From: Schlegelella aquatica
GTDB lineage: Bacteria; Pseudomonadota; Gammaproteobacteria; Burkholderiales; Burkholderiaceae_C
Assembly: GCF_026013905.1 (NCBI RefSeq)
Contig: NZ_CP110257.1
Span: forward strand, 2,961,501 to 3,025,500
Direction of reading: 5' to 3'
Length of the DNA stretch: 64,000 nt
Position 1 is the stretch's first letter. Each line of letters opens with the position of its first letter. This document shows positions 45,437 through 54,760 of this stretch, in pieces. The notes under the pieces were generated by a model. The model did not search any database and was not told the origin of the DNA. It saw nothing but the letters and a program-made list of their open reading frames with translations. The translations under genes were made by a program, and so were the position numbers.

Positions 45437-46594
45437 TCAGAACTCGAACAGAGTGAGACCGGCGCCGATGCTCGTCTGACGGCGGTTGTAGTCGATCAGC
45501 GTCTCGCCGTAGCCGTTGAAGAGTTGCACGTACCAGCGCAGCCCGTCGGGCTTGGCCTCGTCGACGGGGTAGGTCCAGTCCAGTTGCCAGGAGCCGCGCT
45601 TGAGGTCCTTGAAGTTCGTGCGCCAGCGCAGCGAGGCCGTCGCACGGCCCGGCACCCAGGCCAGCGCCACGTCCCCGCGCCCGAGGTGGGTGGTGAGGTC
45701 GGGGTTGTCGTCGTCGCCGTCGCGCAGCCGTTTGTGGATTCGCGCAAGCACCGTGAGCTCGCCACGCTCGAGCCCCGCAGCGAGGTACACGCGGTTCCAA
45801 CTGCGCGACAGGGGCTCGGACTGCCCGTTGGACTGGTGCGCGACGCCGGCCTGGGCCATGCTCCAGCGCCATCCGCCCGGCAGGCGCGCCAGGCCCTCCG
45901 GCACGGGCACCACGTAGATCACCTCGGGCTCGTAGTCGGTGTTGCGAAACGGAGCCGACTCCGAGGGATTCCACACCTGCCACAGCGACTGCTGCGTATA
46001 GCCGAACCACAGGTCGGCGTGCGGCAGCAGCACGCTTTGCGCGATCTTCGTGCGCAGGGACAACTGCAGCTTCGCCTCGAGCGGCTTGTAGCGCAGCCGC
46101 TCGGTGGGAGCGGGCCGCGTCGGGCTGGTGGGCGCGCGATTGATGCTGCTCGTGTAGTGCACGGGCAGCAGGAAGTTGGGACGGTAGGTGCGGAAGTTGA
46201 ACGTGCCTCGCTTGTCCTGGGGGTCCAGCTCCCAGAAGCGCGACCACAGGCTCGTGCCTGCCGGCGGACGCAGCCCCTCGCCCGCCGGGCTTGCCGCAGG
46301 CGATACGGCCGTGGAGGCGGGCTGCGGCAGCGGCGCCGGCCGGGACACGGTGTCGGGCTGCGGCTGGGCCGCGGCAGGTGCCGGCGGCTGGCGCCCGGCC
46401 AAGCGGTCGTAGCAGGCCAAACGGTCGGCATCGTTCTCGATCGCGGCGCACGCCGGCAACCCGATGGGCTGCGCCGGCGTGTCGGCCCACGCGTTCATGT
46501 TCATCGCGGCCACCAGCGCGCCCACGGCCAGCGTGCCGCGCCTGCCCCGAGCGGCGGCCCGGGGGCCGCGGTGGGTCACTTCGCAGTGCAACAT
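45437..46594 (-). CDS. pldA: Outer-membrane phospholipase A
   Basis: About 385 residues. After a signal peptide (RRGTLAVGALVAAMNMNAWA) and a Pro/Ala-rich linker comes the OMPLA barrel: FNFRTYRPNFLLPVHYTSS, WFGYTQQSLWQ and YEPEVIYVVP. The catalytic block AHQSNGQSEPLSRSWNRVYL holds His, Ser and Asn. It hydrolyses phospholipids misplaced in the outer leaflet when dimerised with Ca2+. The start is uncertain: 46594 or 46660 (adds 22 residues); neither has a strong ribosome site. The ~120-residue N-terminal extension is longer than in enterobacteria. The 265-bp gap to iclR contains no gene. Confidence 0.92.
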   Translation of the reverse strand: MLHCEVTHRGPRAAARGRRGTLAVGALVAAMNMNAWADTPAQPIGLPACAAIENDADRLACYDRLAGRQPPAPAAAQPQPDTVSRPAPLPQPASTAVSPAASPAGEGLRPPAGTSLWSRFWELDPQDKRGTFNFRTYRPNFLLPVHYTSSINRAPTSPTRPAPTERLRYKPLEAKLQLSLRTKIAQSVLLPHADLWFGYTQQSLWQVWNPSESAPFRNTDYEPEVIYVVPVPEGLARLPGGWRWSMAQAGVAHQSNGQSEPLSRSWNRVYLAAGLERGELTVLARIHKRLRDGDDDNPDLTTHLGRGDVALAWVPGRATASLRWRTNFKDLKRGSWQLDWTYPVDEAKPDGLRWYVQLFNGYGETLIDYNRRQTSIGAGLTLFEF

Positions 46595-46760
46595 GGGCCG
46601 GCAGTGTGCCGCAGATGCCGGCCCGCCCCGCGAGCCCGGCGTTTCAAATCCTTCGAACATTTCCGTGAAGCCGCGTGAACTCGCATCGCGCGGCCAACTC
46701 CTATTCTTCGCCGGATGCCTGCCGGCCCGGCCGGCCGCTCAGATTCAATCCGTTTCAACA

Positions 46761-47318
46761 ATGCCCGCTGCCCCGACCCCACGCTACTCGGCCCTCGCCA
46801 TCGTCTTGCACTGGCTCCTGGCCGTGGCCGTCATCGGCGCCTTCGGCGTGGGCCTGTACATGACCGGGCTGCCCATATCGCCTGCCCGGCTCAAGCTGTA
46901 CAACTGGCACAAGTGGGCGGGGGTGACGATCCTGGCTTTGTCGGCGCTGCGCCTGCTGTGGCGCCTGTGGCGGCGCCCCCCGCCGCTGCCCGAGGCCGTC
47001 TTGCGCACCATGCCGCCCTGGCAGCGCGCCGCCCACCACGCCACGCACGCCGGCATGTACCTGCTGTTCTTCGCGGTGCCGCTCGTCGGCTGGGCCTACA
47101 GCTCCGCCGCCGGCTTTCCGGTGGTGTGGTTCGGCGTCGTGCCGCTGCCCGACTTCGTCTCGCCCGACAAGGCTCTGGCCGAAGCGATCAAGCCCTGGCA
47201 CGGCCGCCTCGCTTGGTTGCTCGCGCTGCTCGTGGTCGTCCACGTGGCCGCGGTGGTCAAGCACCAATGGGTCGATCGCGACGGCCTGCTCTGGCGCATG
47301 CTGCCGGGTCGGGGCTGA
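46761..47318 (+). CDS. Cytochrome b561
   Basis: The 185-residue four-helix membrane protein has the b561 heme-ligand pattern: His in AIVLHWLLAVAVIG, His in YNWHKWAGV, His-His in RAAHHATHAGMYLL and His in KPWHGRLAWLLALLVVVHVAAVVKH. It likely moves electrons between quinol and a periplasmic partner. Genes for YceI proteins follow directly, a frequent pairing. Confidence 0.93.
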   Translation: MPAAPTPRYSALAIVLHWLLAVAVIGAFGVGLYMTGLPISPARLKLYNWHKWAGVTILALSALRLLWRLWRRPPPLPEAVLRTMPPWQRAAHHATHAGMYLLFFAVPLVGWAYSSAAGFPVVWFGVVPLPDFVSPDKALAEAIKPWHGRLAWLLALLVVVHVAAVVKHQWVDRDGLLWRMLPGRG

Positions 47319-47378
47319 GCCGCCATGCCGGCTGCCCTGCCACCCGTTGCGCGAGCCTCTTCGAAAGTTGGAGATCCG

Positions 47379-47939
47379 ATGAAATCCTGGTTCCTTGCCT
47401 GTTGCGCCTCGCTCACCCTCGCCGCCCCGGCGTGGGCGCAGCAGAAGCTGCTGCCGGCGCAAAGCGAGATCGTGTTCGTCAGCCGGCAGATGGGTGTGCC
47501 GGTGGAGGGCCGCTTCAAGAAGTTCGACGCCCAGGTGCAGTTCGATCCGAAGAAGCCCGAGACCTCCAAGGTCGCCTTCACCGTGGACCTCGGCAGCGCC
47601 GCCCTCGGTGTGCCCGAGACTGAGGCCGAACTCGCCAAGCCCGAGTGGTTCGACACCCGCAAGTTCCCGCAGGCGCAGTTCCAGTCGACTGCGATCAAGG
47701 GACTGGGCGGCGGCCGCTACGAAGTGGCCGGCAAGCTCACGATCAAGGGCCAGGCGCGCGACCTCGTGGTGCCGGTGGCGGTGGCGCAGAACGCCGGCAC
47801 CACCACCGCCACCGGCGCCTTCACCCTCAAGCGGCTCGACTTCAAGATCGGCGAAGGCGACTGGGCCGACACCTCGATGGTCGCCAACGACGTGCAGGTC
47901 AAGTTCAAGCTCGCCTTGACGGGCGTGCCGCCGCTGTGA
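47379..47939 (+). CDS. YceI-family periplasmic protein (copy 1)
   Basis: 186 residues with a signal peptide (MKSWFLACCASLTLAAPAWA) and a lipocalin-like YceI fold: SEIVFVSRQMGVPVEGRFKK, then DTRKFPQAQFQST, GKLTIKGQARDLVVPV and GDWADTSMVANDVQVKF. Relatives bind isoprenoid quinones or act in alkaline or solvent stress. GGAG six nt before the ATG. It lies 60 nt after cytochrome b561. Confidence 0.93.
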   Translation: MKSWFLACCASLTLAAPAWAQQKLLPAQSEIVFVSRQMGVPVEGRFKKFDAQVQFDPKKPETSKVAFTVDLGSAALGVPETEAELAKPEWFDTRKFPQAQFQSTAIKGLGGGRYEVAGKLTIKGQARDLVVPVAVAQNAGTTTATGAFTLKRLDFKIGEGDWADTSMVANDVQVKFKLALTGVPPL

Positions 47940-48043
47940 TCGGCCTCACGCCCTCGCCTTTGCCGGCGCTGCCAGAGCGTATGCGCGGGGGGTGCCAGCC
48001 CCCTGCAGTTCGTGTCTCCCACACCAAGGACGGAGTACTGAAG

Positions 48044-48613
48044 ATGAAAAAGACCCTGATCGCCGCGTCTGTCGTGGTCACTGCCTTCGCCGCACAGGCC
48101 GAGCCCGCGCGCTACGCGCTCGACCCCAACCACACGTTCGCGACGTTCGAGATCCAGCACCTCGGGATGTCGACCATCCGAGGCCGCTTCGACAAGAAAG
48201 AGGGTTTCGTCGAGATCGACCGCGCCGCCAAGACCGGACGCGCCGAGGTCACGTTCGACACCACTTCCATCAGCACGGGCGTGCCCCGCTTCGACAACCA
48301 CCTCAAGGGCGACGACTTCTTCAAGACCGACATGTACCCCAACGCCAAGTTCGTCGGTGACAAGTTCGTCTTCGACGGCGACCGCGTGACGGAAGTGAGC
48401 GGCACCCTCACCATGCTGGGCAAGACCAACCCGGTCACCCTCAAGGCCACGCGCTTCAACTGCATCCAGCACCCCATGCTCAGGCGCGAAGCGTGCGGCG
48501 GCGACTTCGAAACCACCCTCCAGCGCAGCCAGTGGGGCCTGACCTACGGCCTGCCCGCGGTGGCGCCGGACAACGTGCGGCTGCTGATCCAGGTGGAAGG
48601 CATCAAGCAGTAA
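48044..48613 (+). CDS. YceI-family periplasmic protein (copy 2)
   Basis: 189 residues; signal peptide MKKTLIAASVVVTAFAAQA. The YceI fold begins YALDPNHTFATFEIQHLG and STIRGRFDKKEG and includes NPVTLKATRFNC and ACGGDFETTLQRSQWGL with a pair of Cys. It is closer to the interrupted copy at 62162 than to copy 1. GGAG precedes the start. A strong terminator ends the operon 27 nt after the stop codon. Confidence 0.93.
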   Translation: MKKTLIAASVVVTAFAAQAEPARYALDPNHTFATFEIQHLGMSTIRGRFDKKEGFVEIDRAAKTGRAEVTFDTTSISTGVPRFDNHLKGDDFFKTDMYPNAKFVGDKFVFDGDRVTEVSGTLTMLGKTNPVTLKATRFNCIQHPMLRREACGGDFETTLQRSQWGLTYGLPAVAPDNVRLLIQVEGIKQ

Positions 48614-48639
48614 ATCGCCCCGGCGACACGTCTTGCAAA

Positions 48640-48671
48640 GCCCCCGCGCGCGCAAGCTCGCGGGGGTTTTT
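48640..48671 (+). terminator. Rho-independent terminator after yceI copy 2
   Basis: CCCCCGCG and CGCGGGGG form an 8-bp GC stem with a 10-nt loop, followed by TTTTT. It separates the b561/yceI operon from the cas genes. Confidence 0.88.
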
Positions 48672-48834
48672 CTTTGCCCCTGACAACCTTTGCAGGTCGG
48701 AGCGTCACCTTGCCGCGGACAGTTGCCTTACAGTGAAGTAACAAACAGAAACGGTTCCGCGGGCATCCAGAAATCCGGTGGATCGAGGGTGATCGCGCCA
48801 TGCCGTACCTGGAGCTTAGGGAATCTGAAGGGAT

Positions 48835-49812
48835 ATGGACGAGATTGCGCCATCCGATCTCAAGACCATCCTCCACTCCAAGCGGGCCAACATCTACTAC
48901 TTGGAGCACTGCCGCGTTCTCGTCAACGGGGGACGGGTCGAGTACGTGACGGACCACGGGAAACGGCAGCTCTACTGGAACATCCCTATCGCCAACACGA
49001 CGACGCTATTGCTCGGCACCGGCACGTCCGTCACCCAAGCGGCGATGCGAGAACTAGCGAAGGCAGGCGTGCTGGTCGGCTTCTGCGGAGGTGGTGGAAC
49101 GCCGCTCTTCTCAGCTAACGAGTTCGACGTGGAAGTCGTCTGGTTCTCTCCACAAAGTGAGTACCGCCCCACCGAGTACCTGCAGGCCTGGGTGCGCTTC
49201 TGGTTTCAGGACGATGCACGTCTGCGGGCCGCAAAGGCGTTCCAGAAGGCTCGACTGGCATGGATCGAGCACCAGTGGTTCGCTCACGGTGCTTTCCGGG
49301 AGTGCGGCTTCGTGCCAGATGCCCACAAGCTGCGCACGCTGCTGACCGCTTCGGCTTCCATGGTTGTGACCGCATCCGACGCTACGGGTCTCCTCACCGA
49401 GGAGGCGCGCTTGACCAAGGAGTTGTTCAAGCTGGCCGCTCGCACGCTGCAGTACGGAGATTTTGTTCGCGCCAAGCGCGGAACGGGAACCGATCCCGCC
49501 AACCGGTTCCTCGATCACGGCAACTACCTCGCATACGGGCTGGGCGCAACGGCCGCATGGGTGCTCGGCCTTCCTCATGGTCTGGCCGTACTGCACGGCA
49601 AGACCCGCCGTGGCGGCCTGGTGTTCGACATTGCCGATCTCGTCAAGGATGCTCTCGTTCTGCCTCAGGCATTCATTTCGGCTGTTCGAGGTGATGACGA
49701 ACAGGAGTTCCGTCGCGCCTGCATCGAGAACCTCACGCGCGCCGAGGCGCTCGACCACATGATCGACACCGTCAAACACGTGGCGATCGAGACGGCAAAG
49801 TCAGCCGCATGA
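48835..49812 (+). CDS. cas1: CRISPR-associated endonuclease Cas1, type I-F
   Basis: The 325-residue integrase starts MDEIAPSDLKTILHSKRANI, the I-F form. The N-terminal beta domain includes GRVEYVTDHGKRQLYWNIPI. The C-terminal helical domain holds the metal-ligand Glu region (TEEARLTKELFKLAARTL) and His and Asp in LPHGLAVLHGKTRRGGLVFDIADL. It forms the spacer-acquisition complex with Cas2-3. The stop codon overlaps the cas2-3 start (ATGA). GAAGG lies just upstream of the ATG. The 159-bp upstream region probably carries the operon promoter, but I see no strong consensus boxes. Confidence 0.97.
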   Translation: MDEIAPSDLKTILHSKRANIYYLEHCRVLVNGGRVEYVTDHGKRQLYWNIPIANTTTLLLGTGTSVTQAAMRELAKAGVLVGFCGGGGTPLFSANEFDVEVVWFSPQSEYRPTEYLQAWVRFWFQDDARLRAAKAFQKARLAWIEHQWFAHGAFRECGFVPDAHKLRTLLTASASMVVTASDATGLLTEEARLTKELFKLAARTLQYGDFVRAKRGTGTDPANRFLDHGNYLAYGLGATAAWVLGLPHGLAVLHGKTRRGGLVFDIADLVKDALVLPQAFISAVRGDDEQEFRRACIENLTRAEALDHMIDTVKHVAIETAKSAA

Positions 49813-52800
49813 ACGTACTACTGGTATCCGAGTGCACCAAGAACGCGCTCAAGGAGACTCGGCGGATCCTCGATCAATTTGCCGAGCGTCGCGGCGAGCG
49901 CACCTGGCAAACGGCCATCACCCAGGATGGACTGGACACATTGCGTCGGCTGCTTCGCAAGACCGCGCGCAAGAACACGGCGGTGGCATGTCATTGGATA
50001 CGTGGGCGCGATCACAGCGAGCTGCTGTGGATTGTGGGAGATGCTTCTCGTTTCAACGCGCAGGGTGCGGTACCGACAAACACGACCAGCATCGACCGGC
50101 TGCGGCGCGAAGACGAGAACGACTGGCACACCGGCCAGGACATCCGCCTGCTCGCCCAGTTGGCCGCGTTGCTGCACGACCTGGGCAAGGCCGTCATCGC
50201 TTTCCAGGAGCGCCTGCGTGGACGACGGACGGAGCGGAACCTGTATCGGCATGAGTGGGTATCGCTTCGATTGTTCCAGGCGTTTGTCGGGGATGATGAC
50301 GATGAAGGATGGTTGCTGCGGCTGGCCGCTGCCGACGGCTATGGCGAGGAAGACTGGCTCGCGCCGGGGCGTTATCAGCGCGATGGCATCGATGCCCGAG
50401 AGGAGTACCCCTTCAGGAGCTTGCCTCCTTTGGCTGCGGCAGTGGGTTGGCTGGTGGTGACCCACCACAGACTACCGGTTGCACCGTGCGAGAAGGACGA
50501 CGGAACCCAAGCGGCATGGGGTCGAAGAGTGCGGAACTTCAATCCCACTTGGCTGACGGAGCCCTTGGCGTTGGTCGCGCATGACTGGAACGAGATCCGG
50601 CAGATCGCGGATCCGCGGCAGATCGAGCCTTACTGGATGCCGGCCGCCCCCCTCCCGGTGCTTGAACCGAAGTGGCGCGCCCAGGCAGCCCGGCTGGCGA
50701 AACACTTGATCGAACTGCGCACGCGTCGCAGCACCGCTTGGCTGGACAATCCCTACGTGATGCATCTGGCCCGCCTCACCCTGATGCTGGCGGACCATCA
50801 TTACTCCAGCCTGCCGCTGGACTCGTCCGAACGGGTGGAAGGAGACGGTCGCACTGCGTTGTATGCGAACACCGACCGGGACGGTCGCCTCAAGCAGCCG
50901 CTCGACGAGCACCTGTTGGGCGTGGCGCGCGATGCCGGTCTGATCGCCCATGCGTTACCCGGCTTCGAGCGCCATCTTCCCCATTTGGCTCGACACCGCG
51001 GCCTTCGCAGGCGGAGTACTGACCTCCGGTTCGCCTGGCAGGACAGGGCCGCGGACGCGGCCTCGGCACTGCGCGAAAGCGCCCGCGATCACGGTGCCTT
51101 CATCGTCAACATGGCGTCCACCGGTTGCGGCAAGACGCTGGCCAATGCCCGCCTCCTGTACGCCCTTGCGGACCCCCAACGAGGAATGCGCTTCACCTAT
51201 GCGCTCGGCCTGCGCACGTTGACCCTGCAGACCGGGCGCAGCTACCGCACGGATCTCAACCTTGACGACAACGACCTTGCGATCCGTGTGGGCGGATCAG
51301 CCAGTCGAGCGTTGTTCGAGTACTACGAGCGGCAGGCCGAGGCCCAGGGCTCGGCCTCGTCGCAACGTCTCATCGAAGAAGACGCTCATGTTCGCTACGA
51401 AGGCCCCGTTGCCGAGCATCCCCTGTTGTCGCGAGCGCTGCGCGACGCCGATATTCGAAGCCTGCTGTCCGCGCCTGTGCTGGTCTGTACTGTGGACCAT
51501 ATGACGCCGGCCACAGAAGCCCTGCGCGCCGGGCGTCAGATCGCGCCCATGCTGCGCCTGATGAGCGCCGACTTGGTGCTGGACGAGCTGGACGACTACG
51601 ATCTGGACGACATGCCGGCCCTCGTCCGGCTGGTGTATTGGGCTGGGATGCTGGGGACGAGAATCGTCCTTTCGTCTGCGACGCTTCCGCCGGCGTTGGT
51701 TCAGGGCATGTTCCTGGCCTATCGCGCGGGCCGGCTCCAATACCGGCGCAATCGCGGCAATGAGGGCGGGCGGTCGGACGACTCACTCGAGGTTCCGTGC
51801 CTGTGGGTCGATGAGTTCGGTGTCCAGAGCAGCCGCTGCCGCGATGCGGACGGTTTTGCTCGGGACCACGCGGTGTTCGTCAGCAAGCGCGCTTCACAAC
51901 TGGACAAAGCCCCACCGGTGCGGCGCGGTGAAATCTTGCCCATCGAACTGAGCAAGGGCCAACCGACGCAGCGCCTGCGTGCCGAGTTCGCCGAACACGT
52001 GCGCCAGGCGTGCCTGCGGTTGCACGATGATCACGCCGAAACCGACCCGGCGACAGGCAAGCGGGTGAGCTTCGGCCTCGTTCGTATGGCCAACATCGAT
52101 CCGCTGTTCGATGTGGCGCGGACATTGTTCGCGCTGGGCGCACCGGAGGGCTACCGCATCCATTTGTGCGTCTATCACGCCCGGTTTCCCGCCTTGCAGC
52201 GTTCGGCCATCGAGCGTCAACTCGATGCCGCATTCGATCGACGCGGCGACGGGCAAGGCCCTTATCGTCTGCCGTTCGTTCGCGCCCAGCTCGATGCCCA
52301 TCCGGAAGGGAACCATCTGTTCGTGGTTCTCGCATCGCCTGTCTGCGAAGTCGGCCGGGACTGGGATGCCGATTGGGCCGTAGCCGAACCATCGTCGATG
52401 CGCTCGCTGATCCAGCTGGCTGGACGTGTCCAACGCCATCGCGGCCGGCTGGGCGATAAGCCAAACATCCTGCTGCTGGATCGCAACATCAAGGCGCTTG
52501 AGAGAAAGCCAGCGGTGCCTGGCGAAGATCCGGCTCCTGTTTTCATCCGCCCCGGGTTCGAGCGGGATGGATCGTCCGGCTCCCGGCGCTTCCGGTTGCG
52601 CTATCACCGCTTGAGCCGCCTACTGTCGCCGGAGGAGTACCGCACGATCTCGGCGTTGCCACGCATCCGCGCTCGACCCGACGCCGAGTGGGCCTGCGGT
52701 GAACGGTTGGTCGATCTGGAGCATGCCCGTGTGGCGGCCAGCCTGCTTCCGCGCGATCGCCTGCCCGCATCGCTCGCCTGCCCAGAAAGCGGGCGTGTCG

Positions 52801-53207
52801 AGCGGGATGAGGCCGCCTGGTCTTGGCTGCATCCGCAGGTCACCTTGATCGGGGTCCTGCAGCAACAGCAGGCGTTTCGGGACGACCCACACCCCAAAGT
52901 CTCGCTGGTCTTTCTTCCCGATGATGAGGAGCAGCGGCTCATCCTGCATCGGATCGATGGCGGCAGCATGTCTGCTGAGAAGCTCTATGTGCGAGTCGAT
53001 GCGAGCATGCGGCATGACGTTGCGCTGGCGTTGGGCCAAGGCATCGGCACGTGGGGAGATTTTCAGTTGATGGAGCTGCTTGCTGAGCGGGCCGAGGCAG
53101 AGGACACGACGTTGTGGGAGGTCGCCAGAAAGTTTGCGAGTGTCGAAGTGCCGCAGAGTACCCAAGGGTGGCGATGGCACCCTTGGTTAGGTTTTGCTCC
53201 GGCCTAG
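49809..53207 (+). CDS. cas3: Cas2-Cas3 fusion nuclease-helicase, type I-F
   Basis: The 1132-residue protein has an N-terminal Cas2-like domain (MNVLLVSECTKNALKETRRI, to ~residue 95), fused as is characteristic of I-F. The HD nuclease follows (AQLAALLHDLGKAVIAFQ, RHEWVSLRLF, VVTHHRLP). The SF2 helicase has Walker A MASTGCGKT, a DELD box in ADLVLDELDDYD, SSATLPP (motif III) and QLAGRVQRHRG (motif VI). It unwinds and degrades target DNA after Cascade binding and joins Cas1 in adaptation. All key motifs look intact. An IS256-type element follows 78 bp after its stop codon. Confidence 0.97.
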   Translation: MNVLLVSECTKNALKETRRILDQFAERRGERTWQTAITQDGLDTLRRLLRKTARKNTAVACHWIRGRDHSELLWIVGDASRFNAQGAVPTNTTSIDRLRREDENDWHTGQDIRLLAQLAALLHDLGKAVIAFQERLRGRRTERNLYRHEWVSLRLFQAFVGDDDDEGWLLRLAAADGYGEEDWLAPGRYQRDGIDAREEYPFRSLPPLAAAVGWLVVTHHRLPVAPCEKDDGTQAAWGRRVRNFNPTWLTEPLALVAHDWNEIRQIADPRQIEPYWMPAAPLPVLEPKWRAQAARLAKHLIELRTRRSTAWLDNPYVMHLARLTLMLADHHYSSLPLDSSERVEGDGRTALYANTDRDGRLKQPLDEHLLGVARDAGLIAHALPGFERHLPHLARHRGLRRRSTDLRFAWQDRAADAASALRESARDHGAFIVNMASTGCGKTLANARLLYALADPQRGMRFTYALGLRTLTLQTGRSYRTDLNLDDNDLAIRVGGSASRALFEYYERQAEAQGSASSQRLIEEDAHVRYEGPVAEHPLLSRALRDADIRSLLSAPVLVCTVDHMTPATEALRAGRQIAPMLRLMSADLVLDELDDYDLDDMPALVRLVYWAGMLGTRIVLSSATLPPALVQGMFLAYRAGRLQYRRNRGNEGGRSDDSLEVPCLWVDEFGVQSSRCRDADGFARDHAVFVSKRASQLDKAPPVRRGEILPIELSKGQPTQRLRAEFAEHVRQACLRLHDDHAETDPATGKRVSFGLVRMANIDPLFDVARTLFALGAPEGYRIHLCVYHARFPALQRSAIERQLDAAFDRRGDGQGPYRLPFVRAQLDAHPEGNHLFVVLASPVCEVGRDWDADWAVAEPSSMRSLIQLAGRVQRHRGRLGDKPNILLLDRNIKALERKPAVPGEDPAPVFIRPGFERDGSSGSRRFRLRYHRLSRLLSPEEYRTISALPRIRARPDAEWACGERLVDLEHARVAASLLPRDRLPASLACPESGRVERDEAAWSWLHPQVTLIGVLQQQQAFRDDPHPKVSLVFLPDDEEQRLILHRIDGGSMSAEKLYVRVDASMRHDVALALGQGIGTWGDFQLMELLAERAEAEDTTLWEVARKFASVEVPQSTQGWRWHPWLGFAPA

Positions 53208-53285
53208 ATGAGGTCGATCGGGTGGCGACTTCTTTCGGAGCAACTCGCGCAGTCACGTCTCGTGTGCTGAGACGGAGCCGTGGCT

Positions 53286-54718
53286 GGCGATGTCCCGCGG
53301 ATTGTTGAACGGGTGAGCTAAGGTGGCGGCTCCTTTGACCCGCATGTGACCATGCGGGTTGCCTAGCAAGCAACCAAAGGAGCCACCGACATGAAGTCTC
53401 GCACGAAGCCCGCGCTGCGGGTTGTTCCGGCTGCGCAGGTGCAGCTGACGTTGCCGATCCAGGGCGTGCTGCAGGACGTGAAGCACGCGTTCTATGGGCT
53501 GTGCATCAACGCCGGCAAGCAGGTGCTGGCAGCCATGATGGAGGCCGACAGGATCGCACTGTGCGGCCCCAAGGGCGTGCCCGATGCCGATCGCCGCGCG
53601 GTACGTGGCGGCAGCACGCGCAGCGCCGTTGTTCTCGGCGGGCAGCGCATCGGCATCAAGCGGCCACGTGCACGCGGCGTCGATGCGGGCGAGCTGGAGC
53701 TGCCCAGCTTCGCCTGGGCCGCCGGCACCGACCCGCTGGACACCGCGACGATGGCCGCCATTGCTGCGGGCGTGTCCATGCGCCGCTACGCCAGCACGCT
53801 GGAGGAATTGCCGCCGCCCGAGCAAGCGCTGTCGGTGTCCAAGAGCGCGACCTCGCGGCGCTTCGTGGCGCTGAGCGAAGAGCAACTGCTGCAGTGGCTG
53901 TCGCGCTCGCTGGGCAAGCTGGACCTGCCGGTCGTGATGGTCGACGGCATCCACTTCCGAGACCGCGTCATCCTGCTGGCGCTGGGCATTGATGCCCAGG
54001 GGAACAAGCACGTGCTGGGGCTGCGCGAAGGCTCCACCGAGAGCACGCGGGTCGTGCGCTCGCTGCTGAGCGATCTGATCGAGCGCGGTCTCGATGCCGA
54101 CCGCGCACGGCTGTGGGTGATCGATGGTGGCAAGGCGCTGCGCAAGGCGATCGTCGAGACCTTCGGGGCCACGGCGCTGATCCAGCGCTGCCAGGAGCAC
54201 AAGCGGCGCAACGTCATCGAGCACCTGCCCGAAGAGCTGCACGCCAGCGTGGGCCGCGCGATGCGCGACGCCTGGGACAGCGCCAACGCCGAGCTGGCCA
54301 AGAAGCAGCTGCAGCGCCTGGCTACGTCGCTGCAGTCCAAGCATCCCGGCGCTGCGGCCAGTCTGCGCGAGGGACTCGAGGAGACGCTCACCGTGCAGGC
54401 TCTGGGCATCACGGGCGCGCTGTACCGCACGCTGCGCACCACCAACCCGATCGAGAACCTCAACGGCTCGATCGCGCACTACACGCGCAACGTCAAGCGA
54501 TGGCGGGACGGACAGATGACGTTGCGCTGGGTCGCCAGCGCACTCAGCGACGCCAAGGATCGCTTCCGCAAGCTGCGCGGGCACCGCGACATGAAGCACT
54601 TGATTGCCGCGTTGGACAAGCGCATCGCCGCCACGCAGCCCGCCGAACTCAAAGCCGCGTAGCATCACGAATGAGGAGCCGTCACACGGTCTCGTTCAAC
54701 AGCGAACGGGACATCGCC
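53286..54718 (+). mobile_element. IS256-family insertion sequence (1433 bp)
   Basis: The ends are imperfect inverted repeats beginning GGCGATGTCCCG on both sides, with TGTTGAACG conserved further in and CGGCTCCT about 30 nt farther. A single transposase gene fills it. It sits between cas2-3 and cas8f in the same orientation as the cas genes. No passenger gene is seen. Confidence 0.93.
53391..54662 (+). CDS. IS256-family (mutator-type) transposase
   Basis: The 423-residue DDE transposase has Asp in VVMVDGIHFRD, Asp in RLWVIDGGKALRKAI and Glu in TTNPIENLNGSIAHYTRNVK, the three expected catalytic acids, plus the RCQEHKRRNVIEHLPE segment typical of the family. It appears full length and probably functional. 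An AGGAG site lies ~10 nt before the ATG. Confidence 0.95.
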   Translation: MKSRTKPALRVVPAAQVQLTLPIQGVLQDVKHAFYGLCINAGKQVLAAMMEADRIALCGPKGVPDADRRAVRGGSTRSAVVLGGQRIGIKRPRARGVDAGELELPSFAWAAGTDPLDTATMAAIAAGVSMRRYASTLEELPPPEQALSVSKSATSRRFVALSEEQLLQWLSRSLGKLDLPVVMVDGIHFRDRVILLALGIDAQGNKHVLGLREGSTESTRVVRSLLSDLIERGLDADRARLWVIDGGKALRKAIVETFGATALIQRCQEHKRRNVIEHLPEELHASVGRAMRDAWDSANAELAKKQLQRLATSLQSKHPGAAASLREGLEETLTVQALGITGALYRTLRTTNPIENLNGSIAHYTRNVKRWRDGQMTLRWVASALSDAKDRFRKLRGHRDMKHLIAALDKRIAATQPAELKAA

Positions 54719-54760
54719 GCCGTGGCTTATTCAAGACGGTTGGGTCAGGAGAGACAAGGA

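Larger units (their letters stand above)
53277..54727. repeat. 9-bp target-site duplication flanking the IS256-family element
   Basis: GCCGTGGCT occurs at 53277-53285 and again at 54719-54727, immediately outside both ends of the IS. An 8-9-bp duplication is expected for the IS256 family, and the exact match argues for a recent insertion. Confidence 0.92.

Noticed and set aside
53208..54760. A hidden cargo or anti-CRISPR gene in the cas2-3/csy1 gap
   Set aside because: The gap is filled by the IS256-family transposase and its ends; the native remainder is only about 111 bp.
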